This document shows positions 1 to 10,208 of a stretch of 64,000 nucleotides of DNA, piece after piece. The translations under genes were made by a program, and so were the position numbers. The notes below the pieces were generated by a model that saw only the letters and a list, made by a program, of their open reading frames with translations, made no database searches and had not been told where the DNA came from. The stretch is from positions 3,374,001-3,438,000 of the forward strand of contig NZ_CP139247.1 of the NCBI RefSeq assembly GCF_034087045.1. The letters run 5' to 3'. Origin of the DNA: Chitinophaga sancti. GTDB lineage: Bacteria; Bacteroidota; Bacteroidia; Chitinophagales; Chitinophagaceae. Position 1 is the stretch's first letter. Each line of letters starts with the position of its first letter.

Positions 1-1564
1 CTGCATGCTGACGGGGATCTACAAAAAATGAAGCGCCTACATCCGCTTTACGATGACTGGTGCTGGTCACATTGCTACCTATCGGCAACCCTGGACTCAC
101 AATCTTCTCAAAGCTGGGATTCAGGGTCATGTTATCTGCAGGAATGGCCGATAAGGTATCCTTAAGAATTAAATATACCCTTGTGCCATATGCATCAATG
201 ATATCATGCACAACCCCATTTTCCAAAGCGACCTCCCTGTTTTCAAACCAGCATCGTGCAGTTGCATTCTCCTGCAAGGAAGTAGTCAGGGTATATGCTT
301 TGGGTTTATTCTCATTATTCACCGCAATCAGCAACGTATTTCCCTGATAACTGTATGCTTTCGTTAAGATCTTTGGATCATCTGCATGTATTGCAGGCGC
401 CACATCAGCAGATAATAAAAAAGAGGTCATCTGTGCAGTTTCTACCGCCACATTGCTGGCGGCAGACCATGCAGAAACAGACTGTGGGTTCAGGTTGCCC
501 GGTGCATGTACATAGTATTGAATACCCTTTGCACCTCCAATCAATCCCATATAGGTCATCAGTCTGATCTCCGCACCTGTCGGCTCCCTGTTCCACATTT
601 CCTGACCGCCAAATGCCTGTGGCACCAGCCATACTGATTTTTCATACTGATAAGCAGTTGTATATTGGGTCAGGTCGTCCATCACCTTATCAGCAGGACC
701 CGGAATAGGATAGGGGTCAGTCATCGCTATATCCATCGTGTTCCTGTAATCATTTGCTTTTTGCGGCATCATAAATACAATGGAAACAGGATGGTAAGGA
801 TCCAGTTCGTGGATCAGCTGATACGCCGCTTCCAGTATAGCAGGTGGACGCCCCTGTCCATCCGGTTCGTCATTGATATAATAAGATAACAGCGCAGGAT
901 GATCTTTGAATGCCAGCACTTCACTTTTTAATAAAGCGAGTTTTTCTTCCTCCGTTTTATCCAGCCCTTTATCGCCGTTATGCCCACTGCCTATGAGGGA
1001 GTTCACACCATACTGAACTTTCACACCTACCTGTGCACAACGGTCCATATAACCTTTACGTTCTGCCAGTCCTTCAGGCAGGTTGCCCTGGTATACACCG
1101 ATCATATTGAATCCATGTGTCACTTCTCTTTCAGGCAGATCGCCGGCAGGAACGCAATAAAATCCAAAGGGGAAAAAGGGCAATCCGTCGGCAATTAACC
1201 CGCCTGTAAGCTGGTCTATCTGTACAGCATTTGCTTTTGGTGCGAGTTTGACAATGTTAACGTCACCCTTCTGCACAGTAGCGCCATCTTTCTCCAATAC
1301 ATAATGCAAGGCAGTGGTACCCGTTGGTAATGCATCCAGGTTGAATTGAGTTGAAAGCCGCTGCCCTTCTGTTTTAGCAGTGATTGCCAGTTTTTCGTTG
1401 CGTAGCGATAAATTGAGTTTGTAATTCGCCTGATCGGGCAATATGCAAATGATACTGCCTTCTTTTTCAGTGAGATAATAATTGTACCTGGTAAAGACTT
1501 TGACCTGTGCATGTAATACCACCCCCCATATGCATAGGAGTGCACTCAGCATGACTTTCTTCAT
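1..1564 (-). CDS. Exported glycoside-hydrolase-like protein (3' end outside window)
   Basis: An uninterrupted minus-strand frame runs from an ATG at 1564 to the window edge, about 521 codons without a stop, so the C-terminus is missing. It begins with a signal peptide (MKKVMLSALLCIWGVVLHAQ). The middle part looks like a TIM-barrel glycosidase: GLPFFPFGFYC, then YYINDEPDG, where the Glu would suit an acid/base catalyst, then MTDPYPIPG and later MTYMGLIGGAKGIQYYVH. The last visible part (NPSFEKI) resembles the start of a carbohydrate-binding jelly roll. It is probably an extracytoplasmic polysaccharide-degrading enzyme, but I cannot name a GH family or substrate. The next gene is divergent, with a gap of about 40-75 bp. 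The coding region is clear; the function is inference. Confidence 0.75.
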   Translation of the reverse strand, partial: MKKVMLSALLCIWGVVLHAQVKVFTRYNYYLTEKEGSIICILPDQANYKLNLSLRNEKLAITAKTEGQRLSTQFNLDALPTGTTALHYVLEKDGATVQKGDVNIVKLAPKANAVQIDQLTGGLIADGLPFFPFGFYCVPAGDLPEREVTHGFNMIGVYQGNLPEGLAERKGYMDRCAQVGVKVQYGVNSLIGSGHNGDKGLDKTEEEKLALLKSEVLAFKDHPALLSYYINDEPDGQGRPPAILEAAYQLIHELDPYHPVSIVFMMPQKANDYRNTMDIAMTDPYPIPGPADKVMDDLTQYTTAYQYEKSVWLVPQAFGGQEMWNREPTGAEIRLMTYMGLIGGAKGIQYYVHAPGNLNPQSVSAWSAASNVAVETAQMTSFLLSADVAPAIHADDPKILTKAYSYQGNTLLIAVNNENKPKAYTLTTSLQENATARCWFENREVALENGVVHDIIDAYGTRVYLILKDTLSAIPADNMTLNPSFEKIVSPGLPIGSNVTSTSHRKADVGASFFVDPRQHA

Positions 1565-1638
1565 TGAGACCTGTTTTAATAATGTATGGGTAAAGTATAA
1601 AAAAGATGATGATAAAAAAACATATTTTTGCTCCTCAT

Positions 1639-2478
1639 ATGAAATACATCTTCCTTACCTCATTATTACTGGTAGCTATGGCGCCCGCTATTGCGCAGAC
1701 AGCTGACAGATTAGATTTTCCCCTCTGGCAACTGGAACAAGGTACTTCCCTCTCTGTATATGCTGACAAGGCTTATATCCGTAGCACACCTTCGGTAAAG
1801 GGTACCATAGTAGACTCTTTATTGCCAGGTAGTAAAGTGGTAGCCGATTCAGTGATGACCGCATCTCCGCTTACTATGAAAGGGCTGACCGCTGCCTGGT
1901 TGAAAACGCACTATACTGCCGGGGGCAAAGAGGTGAAAGGATATATCTGGGTAGGCCTGCTCTCATTGGGTACATTTACAAAAGATGATGTCAGTTTCGT
2001 ATACGGGTTAGAGAAAAGAACGGTTGTATCCGAAAAAGAAGAATCCCTGACAGTGCGTGTCAAAGCAGTGGATAAAGACCATCGTATACTGGACATGAAA
2101 GAATGGACGGTGAGTGGTGGTGAAAATGCGAGAAGCACCGAAAGCAAACTACTGGGAGAAATGGGGCTGGATAGTGTAAAAGAGATCTTCCGGCTCAACT
2201 TCAGTGGCGATGCCTGTGGTTTACCAACTGATTACTACTACTTTGGCTGGAATGGCAGCAAATTGCTCACGCTCCCCGGCAAAACCAACATCGTCGATGC
2301 AGGTGCATTTGCTTATACCGAAACACTGATCTTTCCAAAGGAAGTGAATGGCCAACCCGGTAAGATCCTGAAACTGAAAGTATCAGAACAATACGGCGAA
2401 GATGGAGAAACGGTGGAAAGCAAAAAAGTAGAAAGAGAAATCTATACCTGGGATGGCAGCAAAGCCACTAAACAATAA
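1639..2478 (+). CDS. Exported SH3-like domain protein
   Basis: A protein of about 279 residues with a signal peptide (MKYIFLTSLLLVAMAPAIAQ). The frame could also start at 1606, but the ATG at 1639 places the hydrophobic stretch directly at the N-terminus and is preferred. Residues about 30-110 (SVYADKAYIRSTPSVKGTIVDSLLPG, then KGYIWVGLLS) have the pattern of a bacterial SH3 (SH3b) domain, commonly a peptidoglycan- or protein-binding module. The rest is beta-rich and unrecognised. It is transcribed away from the glycosidase-like gene. A perfect TATTTTTG at 1623-1630 lies too close to this start to be used with confidence as a promoter. The specific role is unknown. Confidence 0.7.
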   Translation: MKYIFLTSLLLVAMAPAIAQTADRLDFPLWQLEQGTSLSVYADKAYIRSTPSVKGTIVDSLLPGSKVVADSVMTASPLTMKGLTAAWLKTHYTAGGKEVKGYIWVGLLSLGTFTKDDVSFVYGLEKRTVVSEKEESLTVRVKAVDKDHRILDMKEWTVSGGENARSTESKLLGEMGLDSVKEIFRLNFSGDACGLPTDYYYFGWNGSKLLTLPGKTNIVDAGAFAYTETLIFPKEVNGQPGKILKLKVSEQYGEDGETVESKKVEREIYTWDGSKATKQ

Positions 2479-2486
2479 CCTCCTTT

Positions 2487-2530
2487 TTTACGACTATTCG
2501 TAAAACTGTCAAAATCTACGAAATATCGTA
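2487..2530. promoter_or_regulatory. Two tandem TACGA-N4-TCGTA palindromes before the sigma-54 activator gene
   Basis: TTTACGA-CTAT-TCGTAAA occupies 2487-2504 and TACGA-AATA-TCGTA occupies 2517-2530. Their centres are 28 bp apart, about 100-140 bp before the bEBP start. Paired dyads of this kind upstream of an AAA+ activator suggest an upstream activator site or another dimeric regulator's operator. The protein that binds is unknown. A near match to a -24/-12 sigma-54 promoter lies at about 2590-2604 but has one base too few between GG and GC. Confidence 0.45.
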
Positions 2531-2628
2531 AGCTGCCTTTCATGTTTAAAATACTAACTAGCTAAATTACAATACTTTATTTACTGGAATGGCCTTTGTT
2601 TGCTTTTTCATGATTAACTTATATTCTC

Positions 2629-3963
2629 ATGAAGCAAGGCAACATGATGGTGGAATTTCTTTTATCGCTCAGTAATGACATTGCCCTGATTCGTGACAAA
2701 GACGATTTTCTCAGGGTACTGCGGGAGCGGTTAAAAGAAGTGATCCATTTCAATGACATCGTCATCAATATCTTTGGTGAAGATGGTAAGTCCCTGGTAC
2801 CATATCTTTATTATTCGGAAGGCCGGCGCAGGCACCATCCTGCATTTCAATGCAGTGGACACAGTAAAATAAGCAGCGATCATATCTTCGAAGCTGTCAT
2901 GGCTGCCGAACAGCCACAGGTATTCAATGTACGAAAGCTCTTACAGGCTAAATCGCCTCCTGCTTATATTCCATTATTCCGGGAAACGGGTATCGTGGAA
3001 TTTTCAGGCATCCGTTTGCGCAGCGCAACACAGGAAATTGGTTGCCTGTTTTTATTTTCAGAACAGACAGACACCTTCCCCGACCCGGTTTTACAACTTA
3101 TAAAAGGCGTTTCTCACCAGCTCTCCATCGCGTTGGCCAACATCCTCGCTAATGAGCGCATAGCCACCCAACTGAAGGAGATCGAAAGCTATAAGCAAAG
3201 ACAGCACCTGCAAAAAGAAATAGCAGCTGTAGATATAATTGGTAACAGCCGCGAAATGCAACAGGTATTTCACCTTATATCGCAGGTAGCTCCTGCAGAC
3301 AGTACGGTGTTGATCCTCGGCGAAACAGGCACAGGCAAAGAACTCATTTCAAGGGCCATTCACAATCATTCTCCCCGCAAAGATAAATTGCTGGTGAAAG
3401 TGAATTGCGCCGCCCTCCCCGACAACCTCATTGAAAGTGAACTATTCGGACATGAAAAAGGTGCTTTTACCGGTGCTACTGAACGTCGTATCGGTAAGTT
3501 TGAAATAGCCCACAATGGTACCCTGTTTTTAGACGAAATAGGAGAGCTGCCGCTGGCAATGCAATCTAAATTACTCCGTGTACTACAGGAGAAGGAAATA
3601 GAGCGCATTGGTGGCAAAAGTCCTATCCAGGTCGATTTCCGCATCATTGCCGCCACTAACCGCGACCTGAAGAAAGAAGTGGAAGCCGGCCGTTTCAGAA
3701 AAGACCTGTATTACAGGTTAGATGTATTTCCTATTGTAATACCTCCTTTAAGAGAACGGAAAGAGGAGATCCCTGAACTGGCAGATTATTTTCTGCAACG
3801 CTTTACACGAAGGTCAGGCAAGCCTGCTATGCGGCTGGGAGATAACGTTCAGGAAAAAATGATGGCCTATCACTGGCCGGGTAATGTGCGGGAATTAGAA
3901 CACCTGATAGAAAGAAGCGTGTTACTGACCAGCGGTGCTGTAATAGATCAGCTATTTATCTGA
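2629..3963 (+). CDS. Sigma-54-dependent activator, GAF-AAA+, lacking a C-terminal HTH
   Basis: A 444-residue bacterial enhancer-binding protein. Residues about 15-175 form a GAF-type sensor domain. Residues about 200-430 are the AAA+ motor: Walker A GETGTGKE (231-238), the sigma-54 contact loop GAFTGA (278-283), Walker [11 protein letters not shown] (299-308), and [17 protein letters not shown]. It stops right after the lid helix ([16 protein letters not shown]...AVIDQLFI), so the Fis-type DNA-binding helix expected in NtrC/FhlA-like proteins is absent. The downstream DNA reads on in another frame only briefly before a truncated AraC gene. It may be a naturally HTH-less activator or a gene that lost its 3' end. 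The GAF ligand is unknown. Confidence 0.88.
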   Translation: MKQGNMMVEFLLSLSNDIALIRDKDDFLRVLRERLKEVIHFNDIVINIFGEDGKSLVPYLYYSEGRRRHHPAFQCSGHSKISSDHIFEAVMAAEQPQVFNVRKLLQAKSPPAYIPLFRETGIVEFSGIRLRSATQEIGCLFLFSEQTDTFPDPVLQLIKGVSHQLSIALANILANERIATQLKEIESYKQRQHLQKEIAAVDIIGNSREMQQVFHLISQVAPADSTVLILGETGTGKELISRAIHNHSPRKDKLLVKVNCAALPDNLIESELFGHEKGAFTGATERRIGKFEIAHNGTLFLDEIGELPLAMQSKLLRVLQEKEIERIGGKSPIQVDFRIIAATNRDLKKEVEAGRFRKDLYYRLDVFPIVIPPLRERKEEIPELADYFLQRFTRRSGKPAMRLGDNVQEKMMAYHWPGNVRELEHLIERSVLLTSGAVIDQLFI

Positions 3964-4023
3964 AAAATCCATTAAACAGCCAACAAAAGGACGTGATTCT
4001 ACAAACAACCATGTCCTGATTCA

Positions 4024-4422
4024 ATGCATCTTTGCCTTGTTCGCACAACCCACATGATTATGCTATACATCACAGACCAGTTCAACCATGTAAACCAGTT
4101 TTTCTTATTGCTGGATACGGCCATTGCAGATATCAGGTTTGCATCACCTATCAGGATGAGAACAGTGAAGGAGTTTGCTGCCATTATGGAATTGCACCCT
4201 AATTATCTGAATACCCTGCTGAAGCGGCATACAGGACAGAATGTGAGTTCACATATCAGGAACCGGTTGCTGGAAGTATCGAAGCATTTACTGTTGGAAA
4301 CGAACTGGTACGTGCAGGATATCAGCTATTGTGTGGGGTTTTCTGACCAGCCGAATTTTAACCTGTTTTTCAAGAAGAATGTGGGGTATACGCCTTCTGA
4401 ATTCAGGCGGTTAAAACAATAA
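4024..4422 (+). CDS. AraC-family regulator, C-terminal DNA-binding part only
   Basis: The 132-residue frame holds an AraC/XylS double helix-turn-helix (about residues 40-130). Its sequence includes RMRTVKEFAAIMELHPNYLNTLLKRHTG, VQDISYCVGFSDQPNFNLFFKK and GYTPSEFR, with the typical ending. Bacteroidota members of this type are usually about 280 residues with an N-terminal cupin-like sensor domain, which is missing here. The start is uncertain: ATGs exist at 4024, 4054 and 4060, and a promoter-like CATCTTTG (one mismatch to TAnnTTTG) at 4027-4034 would favour the later ones. Because it lies 60 bp after a regulator missing its own 3' end, a deletion joining two regulator genes is plausible. It may still make a constitutive DNA-binding protein, or be a remnant. 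Confidence 0.6.
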   Translation: MHLCLVRTTHMIMLYITDQFNHVNQFFLLLDTAIADIRFASPIRMRTVKEFAAIMELHPNYLNTLLKRHTGQNVSSHIRNRLLEVSKHLLLETNWYVQDISYCVGFSDQPNFNLFFKKNVGYTPSEFRRLKQ

Positions 4423-4457
4423 CCCAAACGCTTTTGCTGCATACAAAAGCGTTTGGG
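4423..4457. terminator. Hairpin between converging genes
   Basis: A perfect 14-bp stem (CCCAAACGCTTTTG at 4423-4436 with its complement at 4444-4457) and a 7-base loop lie between the AraC fragment and the WG-repeat gene, which converge. There is no clear T-tract on either side, so the terminator role is inferred from position and stem strength. Confidence 0.55.
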
Positions 4458-4468
4458 CCGGGAGCAGA

Positions 4469-5695
4469 CTACTCCTTTATACCAGGAATAAATATCTCTC
4501 CTGTATTCTTGTCCATATAACCTTTTTGTCCGTTCGGCATCTCTACCAGCAGGGCATTTCTGTCATGATCTTCATCCAGGATCGCTTTCAGCACCGGCTT
4601 TTTCAGTTCCTTCATGGTAGCAGCTACCACTACCCCTTTCTTATTGTCCAGGTAGGTTTCGATAAATGCATAGCGACCCACCATATCTTCCCTGAAATGT
4701 ACATCGTCATAGATAAATGGTATAAGCACCTTACCGGTCATATCGATCACCCCTGTTTTGCCATCCTTCACCGCTTTGATCCTGGAAGGGAAGCTCTTAT
4801 CATTTGGGTAATAAGACAGGTATTCCAGCTGGGTATACCCATTCAGATCTGTACTATCCAGGCCTTTGTATTTACTGGTTTCACGGTTTTCGAGTACGAC
4901 ACGCCATTTATTATTACCCAGTTTATAGATGTACATGTCTTTGGCTTTCTTGTTCAGCACTTCGCCTTCTACAGGCATAGCGGAAGTAGGTTTGTCCTGT
5001 ACATTGCCCGGAGAAGCGGTGCGGAAGTTAGCATCGAAATAAAAAACCTTGTCATCGCCTTTTTTAGCGGCTACATACACGGTATTACCTGCGTATACTT
5101 CTTCAATATCTTCATATTCAGGTTTCAGGATTTCCCGGCCGCTGCTTACATCTACCACACCGTAAGTGTCACCCATGGTGATAAGGGCAAATTGTTCCAG
5201 TGCGGGGTCGTTAAAGCCTGTTACCTGGTTGTAAGGCGCCTTACCGTTCTGTAGTTTGCCGCTCTGAGCGTCAAAGATGCCCATTTTCCCGTCTTTATTC
5301 ACGAAGTAATAACTACCCTTGGAATAGCTGGATCTTTCCGGTAAAACGTCTGTAAACATGCCGCCGATCGGCTTGTCACTGCGGATATCTATGATCTGGT
5401 AGCCTTTGATATTTCTGGCAATGGCGGTAAAGTCCTGGAAGGCGTTGGTAATGTTAGTATAAGAAGGAGCGACCATCACAGCACCATTGGTGTTGATCAG
5501 TCCTACCTTTTTACTGCTTTCTACACGGGCGTAGCCGTTTCTGAATACGTCAATGCTGTCAAATTGTGGTTTTAGCAGCACACTTTTGTTCTTATCAGTC
5601 AGGCCCCATTTGCCTTTTTCGGTATAGGGATAGGGTCCCTGCGCCTTACACCAGGCGCTTAATAGCAGCACCGGTAAGAAATATGCGGTTTTCAT
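4469..5695 (-). CDS. Exported WG-repeat protein
   Basis: A 408-residue protein starting at the ATG at 5695, which gives a clean signal peptide (MKTAYFLPVLLLSAWCKAQ); the frame is open upstream, but without a leader-like sequence. WG-type repeats are visible along the chain: KGKWGLTDKNKSVLLKPQFD, KKVGLINTNGAVMVAPSY, GKMGIFDAQSGK, TYGVVDVSSGREILKPEYED, GKTGVIDMTGKVLIPFIYDD and QKGYMDKNTGEIFIPG. WG (KWG) repeats form beta-propeller-like surfaces, mostly of unknown function and often cell-surface or periplasmic. The gene follows glucokinase on the same strand with about 54 bp between them, so the two may be cotranscribed, although no functional link is evident. Confidence 0.85.
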   Translation of the reverse strand: MKTAYFLPVLLLSAWCKAQGPYPYTEKGKWGLTDKNKSVLLKPQFDSIDVFRNGYARVESSKKVGLINTNGAVMVAPSYTNITNAFQDFTAIARNIKGYQIIDIRSDKPIGGMFTDVLPERSSYSKGSYYFVNKDGKMGIFDAQSGKLQNGKAPYNQVTGFNDPALEQFALITMGDTYGVVDVSSGREILKPEYEDIEEVYAGNTVYVAAKKGDDKVFYFDANFRTASPGNVQDKPTSAMPVEGEVLNKKAKDMYIYKLGNNKWRVVLENRETSKYKGLDSTDLNGYTQLEYLSYYPNDKSFPSRIKAVKDGKTGVIDMTGKVLIPFIYDDVHFREDMVGRYAFIETYLDNKKGVVVAATMKELKKPVLKAILDEDHDRNALLVEMPNGQKGYMDKNTGEIFIPGIKE

Positions 5696-5748
5696 AGGTA
5701 TGTGATTGATTGTGTTGGAGTAAAAATAGGGAAAAATTATAATATAAC

Positions 5749-6771
5749 TCAGCACTTATTGATGGCATACCATGCGGCGCCTGTCAACGCCGTTTTTTCA
5801 TTGAGGATGATTTGTACGGGAATATCTTCCAGCAGGGGTTTCATTCTGCCTTTTTCACGGAATGCTTTCATGAAAGCACCGTAATCAATTTTCTTTACAT
5901 TTTTGGGGACGATGCCGCCGCCGATATAGATCCCCCCGGTGGCTTTCAGTTTCAGGGCAAGGTTACCGGCTTCGGTGGCGAGGTAGCGGAAAAAGATGCG
6001 CATGGTTTCTACACAGATGGCAACAGAATCGCCATTTTCACTGATCTCTGCAGCTACATCGTGTACGGCCATTCTGTCCAGCAGCCAGCCGGGGGCGTCC
6101 ATGTCTCTTTCTTCTTTCAGGAAGTTAAAGATGTTCACGATGCCGGGGCCGCTGAGCACTCTTTCCCAGCTTACATGCCCGAATTTTCTGCGTAGGTATA
6201 CCAGCAGGTCGTCATCCAGATCCGTAATGGGAGAAAAGTCACTGTGACCACCTTCGGTTGCGAAGGGGAAGTATTGGGTGCCGTCCCGGAATAATCCGGC
6301 TTCGCCCAGACCAGTACCGGGAGATATCAATGCAATATTCCCTTTTTGTGGCTGGCCGGTATGTAATGGGTGAATATCGATTTGTTCCAGGGTAGCAAGA
6401 CCGTAAGCGTTTGCTTCAAGGTCGTTGACAATGAACACAGGAGGGTTGTCAAATTGTGCGGATAGCTGTGCTGCATCTATTTCCCAGGGTACGTTTGTGA
6501 TCTTTGCTTTCCCATCCTGAACAGGACCTGCTACGGCAAGGCAAATACGATCGGGAGTGGGAGCATTGCCAAGGAATTTTTTAATGAGGTCGTCGGGGCC
6601 ATGAAGATCTTTTGTGGGGTATTTTTCTTCCTTTGTAAGGGTGAGCTTGCTGCCGTCGTAATTGTAAAGTGCCAGGTTTGATTTGGTACCGCCTATGTCA
6701 GCAGCGAGCAGGGTGTGGGGTGGGTGAGTGGATGAGCATGAATTGTCGGAGGATATGCCAATGGGTATCAT
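5749..6771 (-). CDS. glk: Glucokinase
   Basis: A 340-residue protein of the Glk (E. coli-type) hexokinase family, which phosphorylates glucose with ATP to glucose 6-phosphate in the cytoplasm. The visible motifs are the N-terminal phosphate-binding AADIGGTKSNLALY, the substrate region VNDLEANAYGL, ISPGTGLGEAG, the GGHSDF motif (ATEGGHSDFSP) that contacts glucose, and the C-terminal GGIYIGGGIVPKN. The length matches the family (about 320-350). The 20 or so residues before AADIGG are slightly longer than usual, so a later start is possible. A -7 box lies just upstream, and a strong terminator for the preceding glycerol genes separates the transcripts. Confidence 0.93.
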   Translation of the reverse strand: MIPIGISSDNSCSSTHPPHTLLAADIGGTKSNLALYNYDGSKLTLTKEEKYPTKDLHGPDDLIKKFLGNAPTPDRICLAVAGPVQDGKAKITNVPWEIDAAQLSAQFDNPPVFIVNDLEANAYGLATLEQIDIHPLHTGQPQKGNIALISPGTGLGEAGLFRDGTQYFPFATEGGHSDFSPITDLDDDLLVYLRRKFGHVSWERVLSGPGIVNIFNFLKEERDMDAPGWLLDRMAVHDVAAEISENGDSVAICVETMRIFFRYLATEAGNLALKLKATGGIYIGGGIVPKNVKKIDYGAFMKAFREKGRMKPLLEDIPVQIILNEKTALTGAAWYAINKC

Positions 6772-6787
6772 TCGTTTTCATTTTTTA

Positions 6788-6795
6788 CAAAATTA
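6788..6795 (-). promoter_or_regulatory. Candidate Bacteroidetes -7 box for glk
   Basis: The minus strand reads TAATTTTG, an exact TAnnTTTG match, 17 bp before the glk start. A TTTG at 6820-6823 could be the -33 element, but the spacing (24 bp) is a few bases longer than usual. The leader would be very short. Confidence 0.4.
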
Positions 6796-6853
6796 AGTTA
6801 GTTTATTTTCATGGGATAGCAAACCACCACCAGTTATGAACAAAGTCAATTTT

Positions 6854-6886
6854 AAAGCTCCCCCGCTCGCAGAGCGGGGGAGCTTT
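6854..6886 (-). terminator. Intrinsic terminator of the glycerol operon
   Basis: A perfect 15-bp stem (AAAGCTCCCCCGCTC at 6854-6868 and its complement at 6872-6886) with a 3-base loop, ending in a T run. It lies directly after the outer membrane protein gene (end 6917) and before glk, both on the minus strand. Confidence 0.85.
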
Positions 6887-6916
6887 TCCGATTTAGATCT
6901 TATTGTAACCTCTAAC

Positions 6917-7687
6917 TTAGAATATATTTGCAATCAGCTGCAAAGCCCCATACTTCTTCTCCGGGTTGAACATCGCCGTCGCTGAAATAGGAATATGATA
7001 TTTAAATATGGTCAGGTCCCTATTCACCGTGATCCCTGCATTCACCACATTTGGATGGTTCCCATAAAAATTCTTATCTCCGCTAAATGAAAATCCACCG
7101 CCCACAAACGCATGTACATTATACACCTCATCCGCAAACAACACCTGATCTACCTGCACATAATGTGAATACGCATTCGCCAGACTACTATCCGCCTTAT
7201 AATAAGTATCTCTACCCAGCACAATCGTATTCCAGCTCAATGTCAGCGGCAACTTCATTTTCTGGAAAGTATAAGCCACCCCTACATCCACAAAATGTGA
7301 AGTCGTTGCTTTATTATAATCAAACAGATCAGCATTTGGATAATTACTAAAGTTGTTAATATCCCAGATCGCCGCACTAAATCCCTTATTCATGTACTTC
7401 ACATAGTAATCAAACTCCCTGTAATCGCCAGTGAAACTTGCACCTCCCCAAAATCCTGCCTGCCAATGTCCATTCTTTGATTTGTAATACATATCCACAT
7501 CAGAGATCGGCGCATTAGACACCTTGAATCCACGCCACAGGTATAAATTCCTCACTTGCAAATTCAATCCAAACGGCTCATATTTTTTCTCCTTCACCAT
7601 CGTTGTGTCTTTATCCTGTGCGCTTACATTTTGGACAAAGAATATCCCGCATGCAACCGTTAGGGTTGCAATCAATAACTTTCTCAT
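6917..7687 (-). CDS. Outer membrane beta-barrel-like protein of the glycerol cluster
   Basis: A 256-residue protein with a signal peptide (MRKLLIATLTVACGIFFVQNVSA) and no long hydrophobic helix after it. The sequence is rich in alternating aromatic beta strands (NLYLWRGF, WQAGFWGGASF, FDYYVKYMNKGFSAAIW, HFVDVGVAYTFQKMKLPLTLSWNTIV, and the C-terminal GALQLIANIF ending in Phe), typical of outer membrane barrels. It lies 8 bp downstream of glpF on the same strand and ends at a strong terminator, so it is probably cotranscribed with glpF. A role in uptake of glycerol or glycerophosphodiesters is a guess from context only; I do not recognise the family. Confidence 0.75.
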   Translation of the reverse strand: MRKLLIATLTVACGIFFVQNVSAQDKDTTMVKEKKYEPFGLNLQVRNLYLWRGFKVSNAPISDVDMYYKSKNGHWQAGFWGGASFTGDYREFDYYVKYMNKGFSAAIWDINNFSNYPNADLFDYNKATTSHFVDVGVAYTFQKMKLPLTLSWNTIVLGRDTYYKADSSLANAYSHYVQVDQVLFADEVYNVHAFVGGGFSFSGDKNFYGNHPNVVNAGITVNRDLTIFKYHIPISATAMFNPEKKYGALQLIANIF

Positions 7688-7695
7688 AACGATTC

Positions 7696-8427
7696 TTATT
7701 TTAAATACATGAACAATAAAGCCGCCAGCGTTGCACCTAATGCAGGGCCCAGCACTGGTATCCAGGCATAACCCCAGTCTGCACCAGCTTTAGATTTCTT
7801 AAACGGCAGCAAGGCGTGTACAATCCTTGGTCCCAGGTCTCTGGCAGGATTGATTGCATAACCGGTAGTACCACCCAGTGACAGGCCAATCACCCATACC
7901 AGGAAGGCTACTGGCAAAGCACCCATGGAACCCATGCCGATAGTTTGTGTAGTATCTCCTATTTTTGGATCGGTAAAGTAGAGGATAGTGATCAGCAGTA
8001 CGAATGTACCAATCACTTCACTGATGAAATTGCGGCCCAGGTTTCTCACAGCAGGCGCAGTACAAAATGCAGCCTGTTTGGTAGGTCCGTCTTCGGTCAG
8101 ATCGAAATGGTCTTTATAAAATACCCATACCAGGAATGCGCCAAGCATGGCACCCAGCATTTGTGCAGCCCAGTATACACCTGCTACTGCCAGGTTGATT
8201 TTTCCCAGTATTAACATGGTCAGCGTCACAGCCGGATTCAAATGTGCGCCGGTATAGGGGCCTGCTACACACACACCAACGAATACGGCCAATCCCCATG
8301 CTGTTGTAATCACAATCCATCCGCCTCCATTTCCTTTCGTGTCCTTTAACACGACATTGGCAACCACACCATTGCCCAAAAGAATGAGCAATGCTGTACC
8401 TATAAATTCTGAAATAAATGGTGTCAT
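7696..8427 (-). CDS. glpF: Glycerol facilitator (aquaglyceroporin, MIP family)
   Basis: A 243-residue, six-helix inner membrane channel. Both NPA boxes are present: HLNPAV (residues 62-67) and INPARDLGPRI (near residue 195). The Asp after the second NPAR is the usual mark of glycerol-conducting members as opposed to water-only aquaporins. It passes glycerol into the cytosol for GlpK. It lies between glpK and the outer membrane protein gene, all on the minus strand; 167 bp separate it from glpK, with no exact -7 box seen in that gap. Confidence 0.92.
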   Translation of the reverse strand: MTPFISEFIGTALLILLGNGVVANVVLKDTKGNGGGWIVITTAWGLAVFVGVCVAGPYTGAHLNPAVTLTMLILGKINLAVAGVYWAAQMLGAMLGAFLVWVFYKDHFDLTEDGPTKQAAFCTAPAVRNLGRNFISEVIGTFVLLITILYFTDPKIGDTTQTIGMGSMGALPVAFLVWVIGLSLGGTTGYAINPARDLGPRIVHALLPFKKSKAGADWGYAWIPVLGPALGATLAALLFMYLK

Positions 8428-8594
8428 AACTTGATGATTAATTTAGTGGTGCTATTTCCTCTGAAACTATTGTGCAGGTCTTTTCATAAACAGGTCATCG
8501 TACACATTTTTTTCAAAGTGGAATAGGTGAAATTTAGTTAGTTTCAGTATGGCCTGCTCCGCAAGTAGATTACGGAGTCAGGCGCTCTTATTGA

Positions 8595-10100
<1,506 letters not shown>

Positions 10101-10135
10101 TCAGTTTTTTAATTTTGTTCCAAAGTGGCGTGTAG

Positions 10136-10143
10136 CAAAGCTA
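10136..10143 (-). promoter_or_regulatory. Candidate -7 box for glpK
   Basis: The minus strand reads TAGCTTTG, an exact TAnnTTTG match, about 40 bp before the glpK start in the glpD-glpK gap. It suggests that glpKF can be transcribed apart from glpD. No convincing -33 element was seen. Confidence 0.42.
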
Positions 10144-10208
10144 CCGCCTGATTCCCTCGGGGGATGCTCTAAAATTGTATAAGTATAACGTGGTGGGGAA
10201 TACGCTGG

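Noticed and set aside
1216..1545. 109-codon minus-strand ORF at the left edge
   Set aside because: Same strand but a different frame from the long edge-spanning reading frame, which has a signal peptide and glycosidase-like motifs.
2590..2604. Sigma-54 promoter TGGCCTTTGTTTGC
   Set aside because: The GG to GC distance is one base short of the strict requirement.
4526..5254. 242-codon plus-strand ORF opposite the WG-repeat gene
   Set aside because: Antisense to clear WG repeats; the sequence is cysteine-, histidine- and aromatic-rich as expected of a shadow frame.
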